Positions 26,401 through 35,403 are shown, counted from the stretch's first letter. The stretch is DNA of 64,000 bases from Flagellimonas amphidinii (GCF_013090115.1 NZ_JABFNN010000045.1:1-64000), one strand, 5' to 3'. Program-made: numbers and translations. The notes: generated from the sequence alone by a model not told the origin.

Positions 26401-26462
26401 TTTCAGTGATCAAGGCCAAGGAAGCCCAGAGCAATTCATCTGTAGATCCTAACGGCAACTAA
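23439..26462 (+). CDS. large tetratricopeptide repeat protein, exported
   Basis: 1,007 aa with a signal peptide (LLVFPFFLGIICILSGQ). The mature chain is a run of TPR units from about residue 30 to the end. Examples are ALALYNNQQYQAAQTIFEKV, YYLGYIAYEQDDYNEASARF, YYLLGYSHYKQGDFEGAIQQ and AAERKYVEGKSDAAMRAYED. It is probably a periplasmic scaffold. It is followed after 13 bp by an outer-membrane barrel gene, a pair seen in many Flavobacteriia, which suggests the TPR protein helps assemble or partners with the barrel. The exact function is unknown. Confidence 0.9.
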   Translation: MNRKNLLVFPFFLGIICILSGQETQIYSHEDKAFQDALALYNNQQYQAAQTIFEKVKANTKNYETEANSTYYAANAAIRLNQRGADKMMEDFVERYPTSTKRNSAFLDVADYYFETGKYPYALKWYKKVDESSMSNADQERFNFNNGYALYASKRPKQAERYLSKVSNSPKYGSQAKYYLGYIAYEQDDYNEASARFDQITDPELLNEKLSYYQADLNFKLGNFEEAIAMAKKQLPKSDRKEKSELNKIIGESYFNLKQYSEAIPYLQKYKGKRGKMSNTDYYLLGYSHYKQGDFEGAIQQFNKIIGGTNSVSQNAYYHLAECYLKLDKKSEALNAFRNASQMDFSAEIQKDALLNYARLSYEIGNPYEPVPEVMAAYLEKYPKDEHQQEIQELLVDSYITSKNFEGAMQLLEENKGYASKETYQKVAYYRGVELFIDGKYEEAAARFSKSLKSAENQDFEARAQYWKAESEYRMNRFDDALTDFTRFQGLPSAQHMEEYQELDYNMGYCYFKLKAYGNAITHFKKVVTSSSIEAEKRNDGYVRLGDSYFVTSKYRQAQSAYDEASKTNGPERAYAAFQKALCAGFLGSNTAKIDELNQFLTRYPKSSLRDDAFFELGNTYVKTGQESMGLQMYDQLISEYSRSKFAPRALLRQGLVHYNASRNDQALDKLKQVVQKYPSTQESKQAVATAKLIYVDEGRVSEYAAWARNLDFVEVTDAELDNASFEAAERKYVEGKSDAAMRAYEDYLKEFPNGIHALEVNFNLAQLYFSKGMKDEALPKYQVVASSGSGEYTEQALTRVCEIYVEKQDYQKAIPYLERLENSAEIVQNRTFAQSNLMKGYYGQKDYGKTINYAEKVLQATNIDNRIKSDAQIMIARSAMATNDEVLAETAYQEVKKIATGELAAEAWYFDAYFKNKNQDFEGSNTSVQKLAKDYAPYKEWGGKGLVIMAKNFYNLGDAFQATYILESVISNFSEYEEIVAEAKGELSVIKAKEAQSNSSVDPNGN

Positions 26463-26475
26463 ATTGACACGAGCA

Positions 26476-28227
26476 ATGCAAAAGAACATCCATATATTTT
26501 CACTATTATTTTTGAGCCTTTTAGGAACTGCAATTGCGCAGGAAACCGATGATATAGGTACTGAAACGGTCACGGTGGTCAAACCCTATTCCCCGACCGT
26601 TTCAGATGCCTTTAAAATTAAATCGGCACCTAACCTTAACGATTCCATTGTGCTTCAGAAAAAAGAAATTGATTATAATATATTCTCGGTACCTGTGGCT
26701 TCCACTTTCACGCCGGCCAAAGGCAAGGCATCCAGAGTTAAAAAGACACCGCCTCCCACATTGTACAATTCCTACGCTTCTGTAGGTTTGGGAAATTACA
26801 ATAATGCGTTGGTGGATTTCTATACCAGTCGTGAGTTTAACCGTGGAGAGGATCTTTTGGATTTTGGATTAACCCATCATTCCTCTAGAGGTGCTATTGA
26901 TTCAACGCCCTTGGACGCTGATTTTTATAATACCCACTTGGATGCTTCCTATGCCAAAAAGGATAGAGATATGGATTGGGGAGCCAATATTGGGTTGCAA
27001 CATCAACTGTACAATTGGTACGGCATTGAAAATGGTGTTTTTGATGAGGCTGTTATTGCTGCAATGGATGAACAGCAAAACTATTTCAATGCGGAAGCCA
27101 AGGCTCATATACATTTGGAAGATTCCTTTTTTAAGGAAGGAAATATATTGTTGAGGCGTTTTTGGGATTCATCGGAATCAGGGGAAAATCGAGTGGTGAT
27201 CAATCCTACCATAGAATTGCCCATTACGGAAGAGTTGGTGACCATTGGTGCAAAACTGGATTTTGTCAATGGGAATTTTAAAAACACATCGCTGAACAAT
27301 ACCGTCAATGATGGTGAAATCAATTACAGTCAGTTTCAAGCGGGAGTGACCCCGAGTCTTTTGGTACTTCGGGATGATTTGACCTTGAATCTGGGAGCTA
27401 GTTTTGTGTATGGATTGGATACGGAAAATAGTGACAGCAATTTTTATATCTATCCGGCTGTGACCGCATCTTATCGGTTGTTGGATGAAAATGTTATCGC
27501 CTATGGCGGAATAGAAGGTCAGTTGAAACAAAATTCATATCATGATTTTGTCAATGAAAACCCATATGTTTCCCCAACGCTGACCATTCAACCTACAGAC
27601 CAGCAATATGAAGGTTATTTGGGGTTGAAAGGGCAATTGTTGTCCAATGTGGGCTACAACATTAAAGGTTCTTATACGGCGGAGAACCGTAAACCACTCT
27701 TCTTTTTGAACCCGCAAAACCTTTTTCGGGATGATGAAAAAAGCTATTACTATGGAAATTCTTTCCAAGTCTTTTATGATGATGTAAAGACCTTGGGTGT
27801 TTTTGGAGAGTTGAATATCGATATCAACAGAAACTTTACTTTGGGAGTGAATGCTGAGTTTTATGACTATGATACAGAGACGGATAATCCAGCGTGGAAC
27901 TTGCCATCTATAAAAGGATCTTTGTTTGTGGACTATCAAATTAATGAAAAATGGTACTTGGGAGGCAATCTATTTTATGTAGGGGAACGGGATGATTTAG
28001 TGTCCCAGGCTATCCAAAATGCCACTCCTTCAGAATTTCCGGCTACCATAGTTACCTTAGATGGTTTTTTTGATGCGAATGCCCATGTGGGTTACCACTT
28101 CAACGAACAACTTTCAATTTTTGTAAAGGCCTCTAACATTGCAAACAATGACTATCAGCACTGGACCAACTTTAGGGTGCAGGGGTTTCAAGCATTGGCA
28201 GGTGTTTCCTATAAGTTCGACTTCTGA
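26476..28227 (+). CDS. outer-membrane beta-barrel protein paired with the TPR protein
   Basis: 583 aa from ATG 26476; the TTG at 26464 is only 1 bp past the TPR stop and is less likely. The signal peptide ends GTAIAQ. A short periplasmic N-terminal stretch (ETVTVVKPYSPTVSDAFKIK) resembles the region before the barrel in TonB-dependent-receptor-like proteins. There is no plug domain. The remainder alternates beta strands to a C-terminal LAGVSYKFDF with terminal Phe, as expected for a barrel inserted by Bam. It is annotated in relatives as TonB-dependent receptor or porin; without a plug it is better called a porin-like barrel. Confidence 0.82.
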   Translation: MQKNIHIFSLLFLSLLGTAIAQETDDIGTETVTVVKPYSPTVSDAFKIKSAPNLNDSIVLQKKEIDYNIFSVPVASTFTPAKGKASRVKKTPPPTLYNSYASVGLGNYNNALVDFYTSREFNRGEDLLDFGLTHHSSRGAIDSTPLDADFYNTHLDASYAKKDRDMDWGANIGLQHQLYNWYGIENGVFDEAVIAAMDEQQNYFNAEAKAHIHLEDSFFKEGNILLRRFWDSSESGENRVVINPTIELPITEELVTIGAKLDFVNGNFKNTSLNNTVNDGEINYSQFQAGVTPSLLVLRDDLTLNLGASFVYGLDTENSDSNFYIYPAVTASYRLLDENVIAYGGIEGQLKQNSYHDFVNENPYVSPTLTIQPTDQQYEGYLGLKGQLLSNVGYNIKGSYTAENRKPLFFLNPQNLFRDDEKSYYYGNSFQVFYDDVKTLGVFGELNIDINRNFTLGVNAEFYDYDTETDNPAWNLPSIKGSLFVDYQINEKWYLGGNLFYVGERDDLVSQAIQNATPSEFPATIVTLDGFFDANAHVGYHFNEQLSIFVKASNIANNDYQHWTNFRVQGFQALAGVSYKFDF

Positions 28228-28328
28228 TATGTAGGAAAATACAATAAAATACTAGTGAAATCGTTATTACATGACCTTCAATCCTATTGTTTTCAATGGA
28301 TTGGTGGAAACCACGTGGATTGGAAATC

Positions 28329-29417
28329 ATGCGATTACGGTTCAAATACATATTAACCAACCTCACGCTCATACTGTTTGTAACAGCTGCAGGTGCCCAA
28401 AATCTTGTTCGCAACGGTGGATTCGAAGATTTTGTAGAGTGCCCTGTGAAAATGAGCAACCTAAATAGGGATGCCGAATATTGGAATGCACCTACTTTGG
28501 GCACCACAGATTATTTTAACGAATGCAGTAAAACAAAGTTGGGCATACCCATGAATTTCAAAGGTAAGCAAGAAGCTTTTGAAGGAAGTGCTTATGCAGG
28601 GCTCTACTTGTTCGCACCCAAAGACTATAGAGAATATATTCAGGTTCCCTTGACGGAGACACTGGAAAAAGGGCATAGGTATGAGCTAAAACTATCCTTG
28701 AGTCTTGCAGAAAAATCAGATGGCGCTGTTATGGATTTAGGAGCTGTTCTTTCTGAAAAACCATTGTCCATTCATACCAAAAGACAACTTTCCAATGCCG
28801 CTTTGGCTTCTCAGAGTATTAAAGCTACCCATGCCAAACAATTTCCGGCAAACAGTTTTTATAATGATAAGAGTAAATGGATGGAACTGAGTTTGGAGAT
28901 AGTGGCCAAAGGTTTTGAAAGTAATCTGGTCTTGGGTAATTTCAAAAGTAATGGAGGTACACATTATTTGCCGTTCAAAAAGATGCCCGGTAATCCAGAA
29001 GGCTATTCCTATTACTATATAGATGATATTTCTCTAACCTATCTGGGTCCTGAATATAAACCCAATGAGGTCTATGTGTTGAATCATGTCAATTTTAATT
29101 TTGATAAGTTTGATTTACAACCTAAGGCCAAAAAGAACCTAAAGAGTGTGTATCAGTACCTAAAGAAACATCCTAACCTTCAAGTGTCAATAAGTGGGCA
29201 TACAGATGATTTAGGCTCAGATGAATACAACAATGTATTGTCCAAGCAAAGGGCCAATACCGTTGCAAAATATCTAATGGCTTTAGGTTTGAAAAAAAAG
29301 CGTATCAGTTCAAAAGGGTATGGAAACAAAATACCATTGGATAGCACTTTTACCGATAAGGCAAGAAGAAAGAACAGACGTGTGGAATTTGTGATGACGG
29401 AGTTTGTGGATGATTGA
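28329..29417 (+). CDS. OmpA-family protein with N-terminal galactose-binding-like domain (copy 1)
   Basis: 362 aa from ATG 28329, which precedes a signal peptide ending AAGAQ. The mature N-terminus NLVRNGGFEDFVECP is typical of a jelly-roll/DUF642-like module. The C-terminal 120 residues are an OmpA domain that binds peptidoglycan: VNFNFDKFDLQPKAKKNL, ISGHTDDLGSDEYN, LSKQRANTVAKYL and the end RRVEFVMTEFVDD. Both the domain order and the exact terminal VMTEFVDD are shared with the protein at 29913. It probably tethers the outer membrane or an envelope complex to the cell wall. Confidence 0.9.
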   Translation: MRLRFKYILTNLTLILFVTAAGAQNLVRNGGFEDFVECPVKMSNLNRDAEYWNAPTLGTTDYFNECSKTKLGIPMNFKGKQEAFEGSAYAGLYLFAPKDYREYIQVPLTETLEKGHRYELKLSLSLAEKSDGAVMDLGAVLSEKPLSIHTKRQLSNAALASQSIKATHAKQFPANSFYNDKSKWMELSLEIVAKGFESNLVLGNFKSNGGTHYLPFKKMPGNPEGYSYYYIDDISLTYLGPEYKPNEVYVLNHVNFNFDKFDLQPKAKKNLKSVYQYLKKHPNLQVSISGHTDDLGSDEYNNVLSKQRANTVAKYLMALGLKKKRISSKGYGNKIPLDSTFTDKARRKNRRVEFVMTEFVDD

Positions 29418-29433
29418 TGATGGGCAAGTCTGC

Positions 29434-29757
29434 TTATTTCCCTTCTAATAACTTCTTCATTTCCTCATTATATTCCAAAATAATCTCACCGGCACTGCCA
29501 CCACTTAATACAAAGAAAGCTTCAGTTTTATAGCCCTTGGAGCTAATCTTTATTTTCCAGTGAAAATCTTTTTTGCTTTCCAATGTAAAAGCACCGTCAA
29601 AATCAGTGTAGGTGATATCCTTGGTATTATTGATTTCCACAGTAGCGGAATATATGGGAAGCCCCAATTCATCAATAATTTTCCCCGTAACAACATTTTG
29701 ACTCATTCCCAAAAAAGGAAAAGAGAACAGTACGAGCATAACGGTTACTATGCGCAT
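29434..29757 (-). CDS. small secreted protein with one carboxypeptidase-regulatory-like domain
   Basis: 107 aa. The signal peptide ends LGMSQ. The rest is a single carboxypeptidase-D regulatory-like (transthyretin-type) domain: VVTGKIIDELGLPIYSATVEI, TDFDGAFTLES and KISSKGYKTEAFFV. Free-standing versions of this domain are unusual; it normally heads TonB-dependent receptors. It lies on the opposite strand between the two OmpA paralogues, only 16 bp after the first, as if inserted into a duplicated pair. The function is unknown. Confidence 0.8.
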   Translation of the reverse strand: MRIVTVMLVLFSFPFLGMSQNVVTGKIIDELGLPIYSATVEINNTKDITYTDFDGAFTLESKKDFHWKIKISSKGYKTEAFFVLSGGSAGEIILEYNEEMKKLLEGK

Positions 29758-29912
29758 TACAGTAAGATTTGGACTTATGTAACGCTTTTTATCAGAATTT
29801 AGTATAGAAAATAGGAGTGAAAATAATACTGGTAAATATGGCAGTATAGCAATATAATAGCAAAAGACACGTTTTTATGCATGAGCGGGAACCTAAATAA
29901 ACATAGTTTAAA

Positions 29913-30995
29913 ATGGGGTACCGTAAATTTTCTTTTTTCAGTTTCAGTTTGTTATTGTGCACAGCACTTTCTGCACAAAACTTGATTTTAAATCCGGGAT
30001 TCGAAAATCATGATCAATGTCCATCCAATATTGTTAATATGGATGTATTGCTTCAAGATGTCTCTTTGCCAACTTCTAGCTCGGGGGATTATTTTCACCA
30101 ATGTGGGTCAGAGGATTTTAGCATTCCTTCGAATTTTAAAGGGATTCAAAAGAGTGCCGAAGGTTCAGGTTACGTTGGACTTTATTTTTATGCGCTGAAT
30201 GATTATCGCGAATACATTCAATTGAATACCACTAAAAAACTACGTGAAAAACATCCGTATAAAATTTCTTTTCAGGTAAGCTTGGCTGAAACCTCCAAAC
30301 TGGCCCTGAAAAATATGTCAATCGTGTTGACGAATAAAAAAATAAAGATGCCCAACAGTTCTGCCTTGACCCAATCCAAACTGGATTTGCAAGAGGGTAT
30401 AGAATTTCACGAAGTACAGTTGAAAGCCAATAATTCAATGGCGGATAAAGACGGCTGGGTTACCTTAACTGCTGAATTTGATGCCAAAGGTTTTGAAAGT
30501 CAAATTATAGTTGGGAATTTTGCGACCAACGAAAACACACAGCTTTTACAATCAGAAAAGCTCCCTTTATCCAGTGATTTCTCATATTACTACTTGGATA
30601 ATTTCGTGTTGGAAGAATTGCCAAGGGTAAATTACGAAAAGGACAAAATCTACGTCTTGGAAAACAATCCTTTTGAACCAAAAGGGCATGAATTGGATGA
30701 AAAAGCACTGGCGGATATTAAAAAAATCTTCAAATTCCTTAAGGAAAATGCAGAGGTGCAAATGAAGATTACCGGACATACTGATAATATCGGAAGCCCA
30801 GAATACCACAAGTTCATGTCTTCTTTAAGGGCTAGGGCGGTAGCGCTACACTTAAAGAAATTGGGTATAGATGATGACCGCATTGTTTGGGAGGGTGTTG
30901 GAGATACCAAACCACTTCGCAATGGAAAAATAAAGGCCAAAGACTTTGAAGATGGCCGAATCGAGTTCGTGATGACCGAGTTTGTGGACGATTAG
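29913..30995 (+). CDS. OmpA-family protein with N-terminal galactose-binding-like domain (copy 2)
   Basis: 360 aa, signal peptide ending TALSAQ, then NLILNPGFENHDQCP, the counterpart of the copy-1 mature start. The middle region keeps block-by-block similarity to copy 1 (IPSNFKGIQKSAEGSGYVGLY against the corresponding stretch there, then YREYIQ). The OmpA domain has KITGHTDNIGSPEYHKFMSS, LRARAVALHL and ends EFVMTEFVDD. The paralogues arose by tandem duplication and have diverged strongly outside the motifs, so the event is old. The role is the same peptidoglycan-linked envelope function. Confidence 0.9.
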   Translation: MGYRKFSFFSFSLLLCTALSAQNLILNPGFENHDQCPSNIVNMDVLLQDVSLPTSSSGDYFHQCGSEDFSIPSNFKGIQKSAEGSGYVGLYFYALNDYREYIQLNTTKKLREKHPYKISFQVSLAETSKLALKNMSIVLTNKKIKMPNSSALTQSKLDLQEGIEFHEVQLKANNSMADKDGWVTLTAEFDAKGFESQIIVGNFATNENTQLLQSEKLPLSSDFSYYYLDNFVLEELPRVNYEKDKIYVLENNPFEPKGHELDEKALADIKKIFKFLKENAEVQMKITGHTDNIGSPEYHKFMSSLRARAVALHLKKLGIDDDRIVWEGVGDTKPLRNGKIKAKDFEDGRIEFVMTEFVDD

Positions 30996-31045
30996 CACAC
31001 ATCCTTTCATTCACATTTTCTATTTTTGGAGGAAACCTTCATGTC

Positions 31046-32668
31046 ATGAAAAAATGTTTCCTCTGTTTTTCGGTACTCTTATTTTTTGTAGCATGCAATC
31101 CAAAAGAAGAGGTAGATTTCATCATCTATAATGCCAACATTTACACGGTTGATGCCGACTTTTCCAAAGCTTGCTGTTTGGCTGTTAAAGATGGAAAATT
31201 TGTTGCGGTTGAAGAAACAGCGGATATCTATCAAAAATTCAAATCGAAACAGCAAATTGATGCCAAAGGGAAGACTTTAATCCCAGGATTAATTGATGCC
31301 CACTGTCATTTTTATGGATTGGGGCTTAATCAACAAGTAGTGGATTTGGTGGGAACGACAAGTTATGATGAGATTTTAAATAAAGTTGTCGCTTTTCAGA
31401 AAGAACGACCGTCCAACTTTGTATTGGGCAGGGGATGGGATCAGAACGATTGGGAGGTCAAGGAATTTCCAACCAAAGAAAAGTTGGATGAATTGTTCCC
31501 AAACACTCCCGTGGCCTTGGAGAGAATAGATGGCCATGCCTATTTGGTGAATCAAAAAGCATTGGATTTGGCTGGAATTACTTCTGAAACACAAGTGGAA
31601 GGAGGAGAAATTGTAAAAAAGGAGGGCAAGATCATAGGGGTTTTGGTGGATGGTCCCATGAGAATGATAGATGCCGTTATCCCAAAACCTGATAAAAAAA
31701 CACAAATCCAGGCGCTAAAGGATGCTGAGGAAATATGTCTTGATTACGGCCTGACAACAGTCAATGATGCAGGCCTTAATCGCAATACCATTGAACTTAT
31801 AGATAGTCTTCAGCAAGCAGGTAATATGTCCATTAGGATTTATGCCATGGTAAGCAACTCAAAAGAGAATTTGGATTATTATTTGAACAAGGGAATCATT
31901 AAAACAGATAAGCTCAATGTCCGTTCCATAAAAGTCTACGGAGATGGCGCCTTGGGTTCCCGTGGTGCCGCATTAAAAGCTCCCTATTCTGATCAAGATG
32001 GGCATTTTGGTGCGATGGTGACACCGGTAGACCAAATTGGGGTCATAGCGGAACGCATTGCAGAGTCTGATTATCAAATGAATACCCATGCCATTGGGGA
32101 TTCTGCCAATGTGGTTATCTTGAGGGCATATCAAAAGGCTTTGGAAGGAAAAGAAGATAGGAGATGGAAAGTTGAACATGCCCAAGTAGTTTCGGAAAAT
32201 GACTTTGACTATTTTGAAAATGGGATAATTCCATCCATACAACCTACACATGCTACAAGTGATATGTACTGGGCAGAAGACCGTTTAGGGCCCGAACGTG
32301 TAAAAGGCGCATATGCCTATAAAAAATTATTGGACAAGGCTGGAGTTGTTGCCTTGGGAACTGACTTTCCCGTTGAAAGGGTAAGCCCATTCCTTACTTT
32401 TTATGCTTCCGTATGTCGTCAGGATTTGGAAAAATACCCTGAAGGAGGCTTTCAAATGAAAGATGCCCTTTCTCGTGAAGAAACGCTAAAAGGTATGACC
32501 ATTTGGGCAGCATACTCCAATTTTGAAGAAAATGAAAAGGGGAGTATAGAAGTAGGCAAACTTGCCGATTTTGTAATCCTGAGTGATAATATTATGACAA
32601 TGCCTTTGGATAGTGTTCCTGTATTAAAGGCAGAGCAGGTTTTCGTGGGAGGTGTTCAAGTAAAATAA
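31046..32668 (+). CDS. lipoprotein amidohydrolase (YtcJ-like)
   Basis: 540 aa. A lipoprotein signal with the lipobox FVAC places Cys17 as the modified residue, followed by NPKEE, a run of charged residues near the lipid as in Bacteroidota surface lipoproteins. The enzyme part is an amidohydrolase: metal site DAHCHF (about residues 84-89), GRGWDQNDW, GDGALGSRGAALKAPY, NTHAIGD, EHAQVV and GTDFPVE. YtcJ-like enzymes hydrolyse amide or ester bonds; the substrate is unknown. It is an exported form, so it likely acts on extracellular or periplasmic nitrogen compounds. Confidence 0.9.
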   Translation: MKKCFLCFSVLLFFVACNPKEEVDFIIYNANIYTVDADFSKACCLAVKDGKFVAVEETADIYQKFKSKQQIDAKGKTLIPGLIDAHCHFYGLGLNQQVVDLVGTTSYDEILNKVVAFQKERPSNFVLGRGWDQNDWEVKEFPTKEKLDELFPNTPVALERIDGHAYLVNQKALDLAGITSETQVEGGEIVKKEGKIIGVLVDGPMRMIDAVIPKPDKKTQIQALKDAEEICLDYGLTTVNDAGLNRNTIELIDSLQQAGNMSIRIYAMVSNSKENLDYYLNKGIIKTDKLNVRSIKVYGDGALGSRGAALKAPYSDQDGHFGAMVTPVDQIGVIAERIAESDYQMNTHAIGDSANVVILRAYQKALEGKEDRRWKVEHAQVVSENDFDYFENGIIPSIQPTHATSDMYWAEDRLGPERVKGAYAYKKLLDKAGVVALGTDFPVERVSPFLTFYASVCRQDLEKYPEGGFQMKDALSREETLKGMTIWAAYSNFEENEKGSIEVGKLADFVILSDNIMTMPLDSVPVLKAEQVFVGGVQVK

Positions 32669-32692
32669 AACGAGCCTAAAAGGCCCGTTTTA
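32666..32692. terminator. bidirectional hairpin terminator
   Basis: AAAACG-GCC pairs with GGC-CGTTTT with one mismatched position and a 5-nt loop. It lies between the amidohydrolase and the convergent DUF2911 gene and serves both. Confidence 0.8.
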
Positions 32693-32710
32693 TCTATTGT
32701 AATTATGTTT

Positions 32711-33241
32711 TTACAAGCTGATAGGTAAAGAAACACGAGTGGTTCCCCAACCCATAACCATAGCGCCATCATCATCAAAAGCAATAGAAAATGCTTCCAA
32801 TGATTCACTGTCTGTACTGGCTTTAGCATTTACTCTAGCTACATCAGCAGCACTATCATAAGAATAAGCGCCCCATTGGTTCAAATTGCTATTCAAAATA
32901 ACGGTCCATTCACCTTCTCCTGGAATGGTGAACATGGAATAGGTTCCTGCCTTAACAGTTTTACCACCAATAGTAGCGTCTTTATAAAAAGTTATCTCTG
33001 CGCATTCGTTGGCGCCAGTTCTCCAAACTTTACCATCTGGGGCAAGCTCGGCAAGGCTTCTACCCTTTAATTGGGGACGACTATAAATTACGCGTACAGT
33101 CTTGTCAGATACCCTGTAACTAGAAGGGTATGAAGCAATGTCTGCTGGGCTTTTGTCAAGACCACTGAATTTTTGGGCGGTTGCTTCAGTGGAGAAAACC
33201 AACGCCAAGGTTAAAAAAGTAAATAAGAAAACATTTTTCAT
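32711..33241 (-). CDS. DUF2911 periplasmic protein
   Basis: 176 aa from ATG 33241. The signal peptide ends ATAQ (about residue 23). Family features are SPADIASYP, VIYSRPQLKGR, VWRTGANECAEI, TFYKDATIGGKTVKAGTYS and the WGAYSYD stretch. DUF2911 proteins are abundant in Bacteroidota; no function is known. It stands alone, with a 240-bp AT-rich upstream region shared with the divergent asnB. Confidence 0.93.
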   Translation of the reverse strand: MKNVFLFTFLTLALVFSTEATAQKFSGLDKSPADIASYPSSYRVSDKTVRVIYSRPQLKGRSLAELAPDGKVWRTGANECAEITFYKDATIGGKTVKAGTYSMFTIPGEGEWTVILNSNLNQWGAYSYDSAADVARVNAKASTDSESLEAFSIAFDDDGAMVMGWGTTRVSLPISL

Positions 33242-33481
33242 GATTGTGATTTTAGTTCTTCCCAAAACTAGGATGTAATTGGGTGTTGTTTTTATAAAGA
33301 GACGTTAAATTTTGTGAACCTTACAATGTGTTCAAATATGAAGTGTTAAAACTTAATGTCAATTACAATTAATTCTAAAAACCTTATTTAGTATTTAAAT
33401 TTGATACTGTTTTTAAACAAAGTATTTTACTTTATAGGTTTTAAGATGTTATTTGTATCAAAATTGTTATAAACTACTATT

Positions 33482-35152
33482 ATGTGTGGAATTGTATGTG
33501 CGTTTGATGTAAAGGAAAGTACTGAGGTATTAAGGCCGCAGTTGTTGGAAATGTCCAAAAAAGTAAGGCACCGTGGTCCGGATTGGAGTGGAATTTATGC
33601 TGATGATAAGGCTATTTTAGCCCATGAGCGTTTGGCCATTGTGGATCCTGCTTCTGGAAAGCAGCCTCTATTTAGTGCAGATGGAAAACTGGTGTTGGCC
33701 GCAAATGGAGAAATATATAATCATAGAGAGCTAAGAAAACAATTTGAAGGAAAATATGAATTCAAAACGCAATCCGATTGTGAAGTGATTTTGGCACTTT
33801 ATCAGGAAAAAGGTGTTGACTTTGTGGATGACTTGAATGGAATCTTTGGTTTTGCCATTTACGATAGCGAAAAGGACGAATATTTTATTGCTCGTGACCA
33901 TATGGGTATTATTCCTCTCTATATTGGTTGGGATAAAAATGGAACTTTTTATGTGGCTTCAGAGTTGAAAGCATTGGAAGGCACTTGTGCCAAAATTGAG
34001 CTTTTTCCTCCCGGACATTATTTGCATAGTCCGGATGGAGAGTTTAAAAGATGGTATAAAAGAGACTGGATGGAGTATGATGCCGTTAAGGAAAATGAAA
34101 CCAGTATTGAAGCAATCAAAGATGCTTTGGAGGCTGCCGTTCACCGTCAATTAATGTCTGATGTTCCCTATGGAGTACTGCTTTCAGGTGGATTGGATTC
34201 TTCAGTAACTTCAGCAGTAGCAAAAAAGTATTCGCAAATGCGGATTGAGTCTGGAGACACCAAGGAAGCTTGGTGGCCGCAATTACATTCCTTTTCAGTT
34301 GGATTGGAAGGTTCTCCTGATTTGGCAGCTGCCCAAAAAGTTGCGGATCACATCGGAACAATTCACCATGAAATAAAATTTACCATCCAAGAAGGCTTGG
34401 ATGCCATCAAAGATGTTATCTATAACTTGGAAACCTATGACATAACCACTATTAGGGCCTCTACGCCTATGTATCTAATGGCAAGGGTGATCAAGTCCAT
34501 GGGGATTAAGATGGTGCTCTCAGGTGAAGGTGCAGACGAGCTTTTCGGTGGATACCTCTATTTCCATAAGGCGCCAAGTCCAAAGGATTTCCATGAAGAA
34601 ACGGTGAGAAAACTGGATAAATTGCATATGTACGATTGTCTTAGGGCCAATAAATCTTTGGCAGCTTGGGGAATTGAAGGGCGTGTTCCATTTTTGGACA
34701 AAGAATTTATGGATGTGGCCATGAGCATCAACCCAAAAGATAAAATGATCAATGGAGAACGTATGGAAAAATGGGTGGTTCGCAAAGCATTTGAATCTTA
34801 CTTGCCCGAAAGTGTAGCTTGGAGACAAAAAGAACAATTTTCTGATGGGGTTGGGTATAGTTGGATAGACACTCTAAAAGAATTGGTGGAAAAAGAGGTT
34901 AGTGATGAACAATTGAAAAATGCGCACTTCAAATTCCCAATACAAACACCAACAACAAAAGAAGAATATTATTACCGTTCCATTTTTGAAGGTCATTTTC
35001 CTTCGGATGCTGCAGCATTAAGTGTTCCGCAAGAGCCATCCGTGGCCTGTAGCACCAAAATAGCACTGGAGTGGGACGAAGCATTTAAAAACATGAACGA
35101 CCCTTCTGGAAGGGCTGTTGCCAACGTGCATGAAGATGCTTATATCAAATAA
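33482..35152 (+). CDS. asnB: asparagine synthase B (glutamine-hydrolysing)
   Basis: 556 aa. It makes asparagine from aspartate with glutamine or ammonia and ATP. Cys2 (MCGIV) is the glutaminase nucleophile and HRGPD (30-34) the glutamine-binding motif. The synthetase half has the PP-loop SGGLDSS (235-241), VLSGEGADELFGGY and RVPFLDKEF. The length is standard for AsnB. A hairpin terminator follows 62 bp downstream. Confidence 0.97.
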   Translation: MCGIVCAFDVKESTEVLRPQLLEMSKKVRHRGPDWSGIYADDKAILAHERLAIVDPASGKQPLFSADGKLVLAANGEIYNHRELRKQFEGKYEFKTQSDCEVILALYQEKGVDFVDDLNGIFGFAIYDSEKDEYFIARDHMGIIPLYIGWDKNGTFYVASELKALEGTCAKIELFPPGHYLHSPDGEFKRWYKRDWMEYDAVKENETSIEAIKDALEAAVHRQLMSDVPYGVLLSGGLDSSVTSAVAKKYSQMRIESGDTKEAWWPQLHSFSVGLEGSPDLAAAQKVADHIGTIHHEIKFTIQEGLDAIKDVIYNLETYDITTIRASTPMYLMARVIKSMGIKMVLSGEGADELFGGYLYFHKAPSPKDFHEETVRKLDKLHMYDCLRANKSLAAWGIEGRVPFLDKEFMDVAMSINPKDKMINGERMEKWVVRKAFESYLPESVAWRQKEQFSDGVGYSWIDTLKELVEKEVSDEQLKNAHFKFPIQTPTTKEEYYYRSIFEGHFPSDAAALSVPQEPSVACSTKIALEWDEAFKNMNDPSGRAVANVHEDAYIK

Positions 35153-35214
35153 CCAACCAGTGTTTAATTTTTAGAGCAGGAAGATGACGTTTTGTTTCAT
35201 TTTCAATTAGTCGG

Positions 35215-35241
35215 AAAAGCCCCTACGTGTAGGGGCTTTTT
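35215..35241. terminator. terminator after asnB
   Basis: AAAAGCCCCTAC and GTAGGGGCTTTTT form a near-perfect hairpin ending in a T-run. Confidence 0.9.
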
Positions 35242-35403
35242 GTTATGTGGGAGGGAGTATAAACCAGCTGAATTACCGGCCTGGTTTTTCCACATGTTTT
35301 TGTTGATAACTTGAACCTTCAGAAGGGCTCCAACCACCTAATTTCACTAGGGATTTCTTATATTTGTAAGATTTGAAAATTTCAAGGCAAATATTTAAAA
35401 TAT

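Noticed and set aside
33242..33481. A possible riboswitch before asnB
   Set aside because: The spacer is AT-rich and lacks the paired GC segments of known riboswitch classes; only a weak TAAATTTG promoter-like box (33396-33403) was seen.
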